Source: Legionella sp.
Lineage (GTDB): Bacteria > Pseudomonadota > Gammaproteobacteria > Legionellales > Legionellaceae
DNA length: 9,594 bases
NCBI GenBank assembly: GCA_004297865.1
Contig: SCSO01000285.1
Coordinates: 1-9,594 of the forward strand
Direction of reading: 5' to 3'
How positions within the stretch are numbered: the first letter of the stretch is position 1; every line of letters begins with the position of its first letter. Under the pieces are notes generated by a model. That model was not told the origin of the DNA. It saw only the letters and a list, made by a program, of their open reading frames with translations, and searched no databases. Positions 6,466 through 9,594 of this stretch are shown here, piece after piece. The position numbers and the translations under genes are program-made.

Positions 6466-7434
6466 TTAAGGCCTTTTCCCCATAATGATGATATTAGTCA
6501 TATCCTCGTCGGAGAAAGTCGTTTGCGCTGCCTTAAGACATTTCTTGATAAAGGTATCACTCTCGTGAGGAACGCAAGGAAAGAAACGTGACCATCCTGG
6601 CGCGGTAAAAACTTCTTGGTTACTTTTACCGTTATAGACTTTGCCCCGCCAAACATTAATGGTTTTAACTAATTCATCACTTGCTGTATTCGGTTTTACT
6701 GGCGTGTTAATTAACTGTTCAGCTAATTTACATAACCTTCTTGGTTTATAATCATTTTTATCAAAATCATCAAAAGAATAAGAAAATGTTTTGTCATCTA
6801 AAATTTTAAAGATGACCCATTTTTGGTTTTCTATGGCCCGAATTCTAACGTTATCGTTTTCATACTGCTTAAGAACTACAGCATACTCTGGATCTTTAAT
6901 AATTTGCGGTTGCAATTGTTTCATTAACGCATTGAAAATATTTTCTTTTGTACAATTACTTAAGTGGTCGTAATCTAATTCCTTGGTGAGTCTCTCAACG
7001 TTTTGATTGTATTGAGTCAAATGATCTTTAGACAATTTTTTTTCTATTTCTTGTGGATCAAGAACATCTTGATCAGGATCCGGTTCTTGCAAATTATATA
7101 AACGTTTTAACTCACTTTCTTTTTCTCTATTTAGTTTCCTAAGAAACGCTTCTTTAATCAGCGACTCCAAACTAGGAGGTATATCTCTAGACAATAAAGC
7201 ATTCTTCACTTCAGTACTACGATCCTGATATTGACTCATGAACTTTTTTATCGCTTTTTCAAAAGCCTGATCATGGTATTTTGGATCTACTAGAAGAGCG
7301 TCCTCATGCGCCATAAGATCTTCAGAAGTTACTGTATCCTTATTCTCAGGAATAACAGTATTCATTTTCTTAACATACAAAGCTGTTTCAGCTTTATGAT
7401 AAAGATGATATAAATCCGTGAACTTAGTTTTCAT
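6466..7434 (-). CDS. Hypothetical 322-residue charged, helical protein
   Basis: I do not recognise a family. The protein has no signal peptide or membrane segment. Residues ~40-200 are rich in Lys, Glu, Asp and Leu with predicted long helices (57-110, 128-200), interrupted by an acidic-Pro patch, E-P-D-P-D-Q-D (117-123). Residues ~205-322 contain more aromatic residues (K-W-V-I-F-K 205-210; F-S-Y-S-F-D-D-F 217-224; P-G-W-S-R-F-F-P 279-286) and look like a separate compact domain with three cysteines. The end has acidic residues S-D-E-D (308-311), then hydrophobic N-I-I-I-M and a basic tip, loosely like type IV effector tails. The ribosome binding site AAGG overlaps the stop codon of the preceding lipoprotein-like frame, so the two are probably translationally coupled. 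An effector or substrate of the neighbouring enzymes is possible but unproven. Confidence 0.82.
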   Translation of the reverse strand: MKTKFTDLYHLYHKAETALYVKKMNTVIPENKDTVTSEDLMAHEDALLVDPKYHDQAFEKAIKKFMSQYQDRSTEVKNALLSRDIPPSLESLIKEAFLRKLNREKESELKRLYNLQEPDPDQDVLDPQEIEKKLSKDHLTQYNQNVERLTKELDYDHLSNCTKENIFNALMKQLQPQIIKDPEYAVVLKQYENDNVRIRAIENQKWVIFKILDDKTFSYSFDDFDKNDYKPRRLCKLAEQLINTPVKPNTASDELVKTINVWRGKVYNGKSNQEVFTAPGWSRFFPCVPHESDTFIKKCLKAAQTTFSDEDMTNIIIMGKRP

Positions 7435-7443
7435 AAAAAGACC

Positions 7444-7683
7444 TTATTCGCTAAAGGGATCAAACAGTGAAACACTACCATAATTGATTATTATTTGACG
7501 GTCAACAATGCCCAAAAATTGCATCCAGGAAGGTTCAAACCTTGTTTTTTTGCAATTAAAATTGCGCACTTGGCTACATCCAACTTCAAATCGACGATGG
7601 CTCCTATTGGTCTCCATTTTGTAAACTTCGGCACAACTTGTTAATAAAAATACAGTACTTATTGCCAGTATTAATTTTGATGC
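7444..7683 (-). CDS. Lipoprotein-like reading frame without a standard start before its signal sequence
   Basis: From a TAG at 7684-7686 to the TAA at 7444-7446 there is an open frame of 79 codons. It reads K-L-I-L-A-I-S-T-V-F-L-L-T-S-C: a charged residue, a hydrophobic core and a lipobox L-T-S-C with Cys17 as the would-be lipidated residue. The remaining 62 residues are basic and include Cys36 and Cys44, then F-E-P-S-W-M-Q-F-L-G (49-58) and a C-terminal S-L-F-D-P-F-S-E. No ATG, GTG or TTG precedes the signal sequence. Only CTG at 7666-7668 is near-cognate, and the first ATG (7615-7617) lies after the lipobox. AGGAAAG at 7689-7695, overlapping the previous stop, is a good ribosome binding site, but the codon at the usual distance is ATC in another frame. 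Either a rare start is used, the start was lost (a start mutation plus an extra A in the AAAA run would explain it), or only a 57-residue version from 7617 is made. It fits exactly between its neighbours, 9 bp before the next gene. Confidence 0.55.
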   Translation of the reverse strand, partial: ASKLILAISTVFLLTSCAEVYKMETNRSHRRFEVGCSQVRNFNCKKTRFEPSWMQFLGIVDRQIIINYGSVSLFDPFSE

Positions 7684-7693
7684 CTAATCTTTC

Positions 7694-7954
7694 CTAATAA
7701 GTTAACGATGGATCTACATCAATATCCAGTTGCATACCGGCTGGAATTAAATTGTGATTTGAGGAAAAGAATGACCTTAACATTAAAACGGTCTCTGGTC
7801 TTTCTTCGATTTTAACCGTAACTGCAGGTCCATTGTCTATAAAAGCTGCCCCTTGAAGCTCTTTCTCAAATTCTTTAGCAAAGAGCTGAATTTGTGTATA
7901 AACAAGTCTTATTTTCTCTTTATCCTGGGGTGTTATTTCTAATTTTGTTTCCAT
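7694..7954 (-). CDS. Hypothetical 86-residue cytoplasmic protein
   Basis: This small soluble protein has no signal peptide or cysteine. Residues 8-34 form a charged amphipathic helix (K-E-K-I-R-L-V-Y-T-Q-I-Q-L-F-A-K-E-F). Residues 37-60 look like beta strands (A-V-T-V-K-I-E-E-R), followed by a short helix and a D-I-D-V-D-P tail. I recognise no family. A small acidic or helical protein placed right after a large orphan gene could be a chaperone or partner of it, but this is context only. AGGAAAA places a good ribosome binding site ~7 bases before the ATG. The gap to the preceding gene is 32 bp, and its stop codon region doubles as the Shine-Dalgarno of the lipoprotein-like frame. Confidence 0.75.
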   Translation of the reverse strand: METKLEITPQDKEKIRLVYTQIQLFAKEFEKELQGAAFIDNGPAVTVKIEERPETVLMLRSFFSSNHNLIPAGMQLDIDVDPSLTY

Positions 7955-7986
7955 AAATTTTCCTAAGTTGGACCCTGTTCGATGAT

Positions 7987-9132
7987 TTAGTTACTGAATA
8001 ATACTTTTTTTGCAGACTCAATAGCCTCTGGCTCATTTTTAGCTATCTTGTGATTAGCACTAAAAATATTAACAATTGCAAGCAAAGAGGACAGTGAAGC
8101 TATTTTTGTACTGGCTGCACGAATAGCCACAACTCGTTCCTCGCTATTCTCTCTATAGAGTTCCTCTTTGGTTATCCCAATGTATTCTTTTGTATAGCCT
8201 ATTGATTGAGTCATTTTAGAATAGCTCGTATCTGCACGCCCTTTAGCAGTCCGTCTTAACTCTTTCAGGTCTTGAAGCTGCTTAGTAGTCACTATCAGAA
8301 CTTGTTTGTCCTTATTTTGATAAGCGACTTGAATACTATTTATAACGTGCATAACTGGAGCGATGAGTAAGGTCTGAACCATATTAAGAGAAAAATCGAT
8401 TGCATGTTTAAGCACTTTTACAGGTAATTTAATGAGCCAAAAAACTAGACCTATTGCTGCTTTCAATAATCCAAGAGGGGTGGATGAATTGCTATGACGT
8501 TCAGATCCAATATCCAAGAGTCTATAAACCCCTAGATGTAAAAAGGAGAGTGCATCATCGATAATTCGAAGGGGATTTATAATGGAGTGCAGAACATTTT
8601 TTAACGCATCATCGTCAAGAACAATCTTTCTTTCACTATCAACATAGAAAATATTTTTTAAAATTGGAAATTTAAAAGCGATCCTGATTAAGGGCGACTT
8701 CTTATTTGTCTCTATACCTGAACGTTCAAAGCCATCTGCAATATCGTCTAATAATTTGAATATAAAACCGACATTCAAATAAGAATAAAGTGGTTGCAGA
8801 AAAGCGTGTTTTTTAAACCAATAAAATTCTCCTCCACCCCCCAAACGATAAGATATAAATGCAGGTTGTATACCCAGTGATTCTTGAAGCGATTGTATTG
8901 AAGGGGATAATTCATCCAATAATTGTGTACGCGTAAGATGAGCATTTGTACCCGGAATAAACTGCAATAATGCGCCTAAACCTAGATATTGTTTAGTGCA
9001 AAAATTATAAAAATCATAGGCGCTTTCTAATGATTGGGATAAGTAGTTACGTCGGGCGTAAAAGTGTGAGTTTTCCGCATTAGCCGCTAAAAATCGTTGA
9101 TACATAGCGTCTGGAAAGAGATAAAAAGCCAT
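7987..9132 (-). CDS. Hypothetical 381-residue protein with central hydrophobic helices, effector-like C-terminus
   Basis: I do not recognise a family. The N-terminal ~110 residues are aromatic-rich (Y/F) and end in R-L-G-G-G-G-E-F-Y-W-F (96-106). A mixed helical region follows, then a hydrophobic stretch, G-L-L-K-A-A-I-G-L-V-F-W-L-I-K-L (221-236) and N-M-V-Q-T-L-L-I-A-P-V-M (250-261), that could associate with or insert into membranes. The last ~110 residues are charged helices (K-Q-L-Q-D-L-K-E-L-R-R, 284-294). There is no signal peptide. The tail has glutamates at -15, -13 and -10 and a hydrophobic V-L-F at -5 to -3, resembling the E-block of Dot/Icm substrates if the host is Legionella-like. 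A stop codon 6 bases upstream fixes the ATG as the first possible start; its Shine-Dalgarno is weak (GGTG at ~10 bases). It is the first gene of the minus-strand cluster. Confidence 0.83.
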   Translation of the reverse strand: MAFYLFPDAMYQRFLAANAENSHFYARRNYLSQSLESAYDFYNFCTKQYLGLGALLQFIPGTNAHLTRTQLLDELSPSIQSLQESLGIQPAFISYRLGGGGEFYWFKKHAFLQPLYSYLNVGFIFKLLDDIADGFERSGIETNKKSPLIRIAFKFPILKNIFYVDSERKIVLDDDALKNVLHSIINPLRIIDDALSFLHLGVYRLLDIGSERHSNSSTPLGLLKAAIGLVFWLIKLPVKVLKHAIDFSLNMVQTLLIAPVMHVINSIQVAYQNKDKQVLIVTTKQLQDLKELRRTAKGRADTSYSKMTQSIGYTKEYIGITKEELYRENSEERVVAIRAASTKIASLSSLLAIVNIFSANHKIAKNEPEAIESAKKVLFSN

Positions 9133-9245
9133 AATTTAGTACACCATCTGCATATAGATACAAAATAGATCCATATATTAACATAAAGTCGCTTATTTGA
9201 ACAGTAAGGAGCCCAAAATGAATATCTAGCGTAAACAATAGCTTC

Positions 9246-9254
9246 TGGTATACT
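9246..9254 (+). promoter_or_regulatory. Extended -10 promoter for the right-edge gene
   Basis: TGG followed by TATACT (9249-9254, five of six consensus) is a strong extended -10 element, with a GC-rich discriminator GCGCGC directly after it. Transcription would begin near 9261, ~25 bases before the ATG. No -35 lies at normal distance, as is common for extended -10 promoters. The GC-rich discriminator is a feature often seen at stringently controlled promoters. The rest of the 9133-9285 spacer shows no clear minus-strand promoter for the cluster. Confidence 0.6.
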
Positions 9255-9285
9255 GCGCGCTTTAAAAATCAAAGGGTTAAAACAC

Positions 9286-9594
9286 ATGAAAAGTTATAAT
9301 AAATGCTTATTACTGTTAATCTCCGCCGTTTTTACCACCAATCTATACGCTAAAGACATGGCCTTATCGGGCCCCAGAGACACCCAAAAGAAAATAAAAG
9401 CCCTTTGCTCAGAAAGAGTAAAAACCCTCAACGATTTCGGCCAATTTACTGACAAATTACAGGATCTAGGCGTAGTAAGACAAACCTACGACGTAATCCA
9501 AGACGAAGTAACCTTCTACTCCCCCAACACTACCCTAGCCCATTTCCCAGTTTCCGAGGTTGATAAAACCAAGAGAAATCCTTTTAAAATTGCT
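9286..9594 (+). CDS. Exported protein of unknown function, 5' part running off the right edge
   Basis: An ATG at 9286 opens a frame of 103 codons with no stop before the window ends. It starts with a Sec signal peptide: M-K-S-Y-N-K, a hydrophobic core C-L-L-L-L-I-S-A-V-F (7-16) and cleavage after N-L-Y-A (19-22). The visible mature part, K-D-M-A-L-S-G-P-R-D onward, is polar with a single Cys and reads like a soluble periplasmic or secreted domain (E-R-V-K-T-L-N-D-F-G, then V-I-Q-D-E-V-T-F-Y-S-P-N-T). No family is recognisable from this part. AAAGGG (9271-9276) lies 9 bases before the ATG, and an extended -10 promoter lies ~35 bases upstream. It is transcribed divergently from the six-gene cluster. 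Confidence 0.85.
   Translation, partial: MKSYNKCLLLLISAVFTTNLYAKDMALSGPRDTQKKIKALCSERVKTLNDFGQFTDKLQDLGVVRQTYDVIQDEVTFYSPNTTLAHFPVSEVDKTKRNPFKIA

Noticed and set aside
7444..7954. The 86-residue protein and the lipoprotein-like frame as a toxin-antitoxin pair
   Set aside because: One product carries an export signal with a lipobox, neither resembles a known toxin or antitoxin, and they sit within a longer co-directional cluster.
9087..9287. Minus-strand frame of 66 codons overlapping the start of the 381-residue gene
   Set aside because: It covers the divergent promoter region, has an unusual Cys/Trp/Phe-rich composition and no ribosome binding site; it conflicts with the well-supported genes on both sides.

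Overview
The window is AT-rich, densely coded DNA that reads like a gammaproteobacterial chromosome. The mix of a GAF/degenerate-GGDEF protein, a CNNM/HlyC-CorC transporter-like protein, an M50-like membrane protease and several long orphan proteins with charged C-termini suggests Legionella or a close relative. This is an inference from gene content and style; no species marker such as rRNA is present. I see no tRNA, rRNA, insertion sequence, phage gene or CRISPR array.

Left part (1-4762): the 3' end of an unrecognised gene runs off the left edge. It is followed by a polytopic membrane protein with a zinc-protease HExxH motif (652-1527). That gene converges, with a 6-bp gap, on a GAF + GGDEF protein on the minus strand (1534-2484), whose signature is ENDEF while the upstream RxxD inhibitory site is kept. 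A 157-bp divergent intergenic region with two adjacent palindromes separates it from a CNNM/HlyC-CorC family membrane protein (2642-3949). Next comes a GTG-initiated, histidine-rich membrane protein resembling the Kua/TMEM189/CarF lipid desaturase family (4019-4762).

Middle (4763-5327): a 222-bp AT-rich intergenic stretch with inverted repeats precedes a small exported, extremely acidic Ser/Gly/Thr/Asp protein (4985-5236). A clear hairpin terminator follows (5254-5279), lying between this gene and the convergent minus-strand cluster.

Right part (5328-9132, minus strand): a compact six-gene transcription unit reads right to left: a 381-residue orphan with hydrophobic central helices, an 86-residue orphan, a lipoprotein-like reading frame with no standard start codon before its signal sequence, a 322-residue orphan, a class I SAM methyltransferase and a signal-peptidase-I-like (S26) membrane protein. 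Gaps are 9-32 bp throughout, which argues for co-transcription and makes the lipoprotein-like frame a likely real or recently real gene. In the S26-like protein the positions aligned with both members of the Ser/Lys catalytic dyad are changed (Cys and Ser). This cluster is the most unusual part of the window. Its joint role is unknown; one possibility is modification, processing or export of the orphan proteins, but nothing here proves that.

Right edge (9133-9594): a 153-bp divergent spacer carries a good extended -10 promoter for an exported protein of unknown function that runs off the window.
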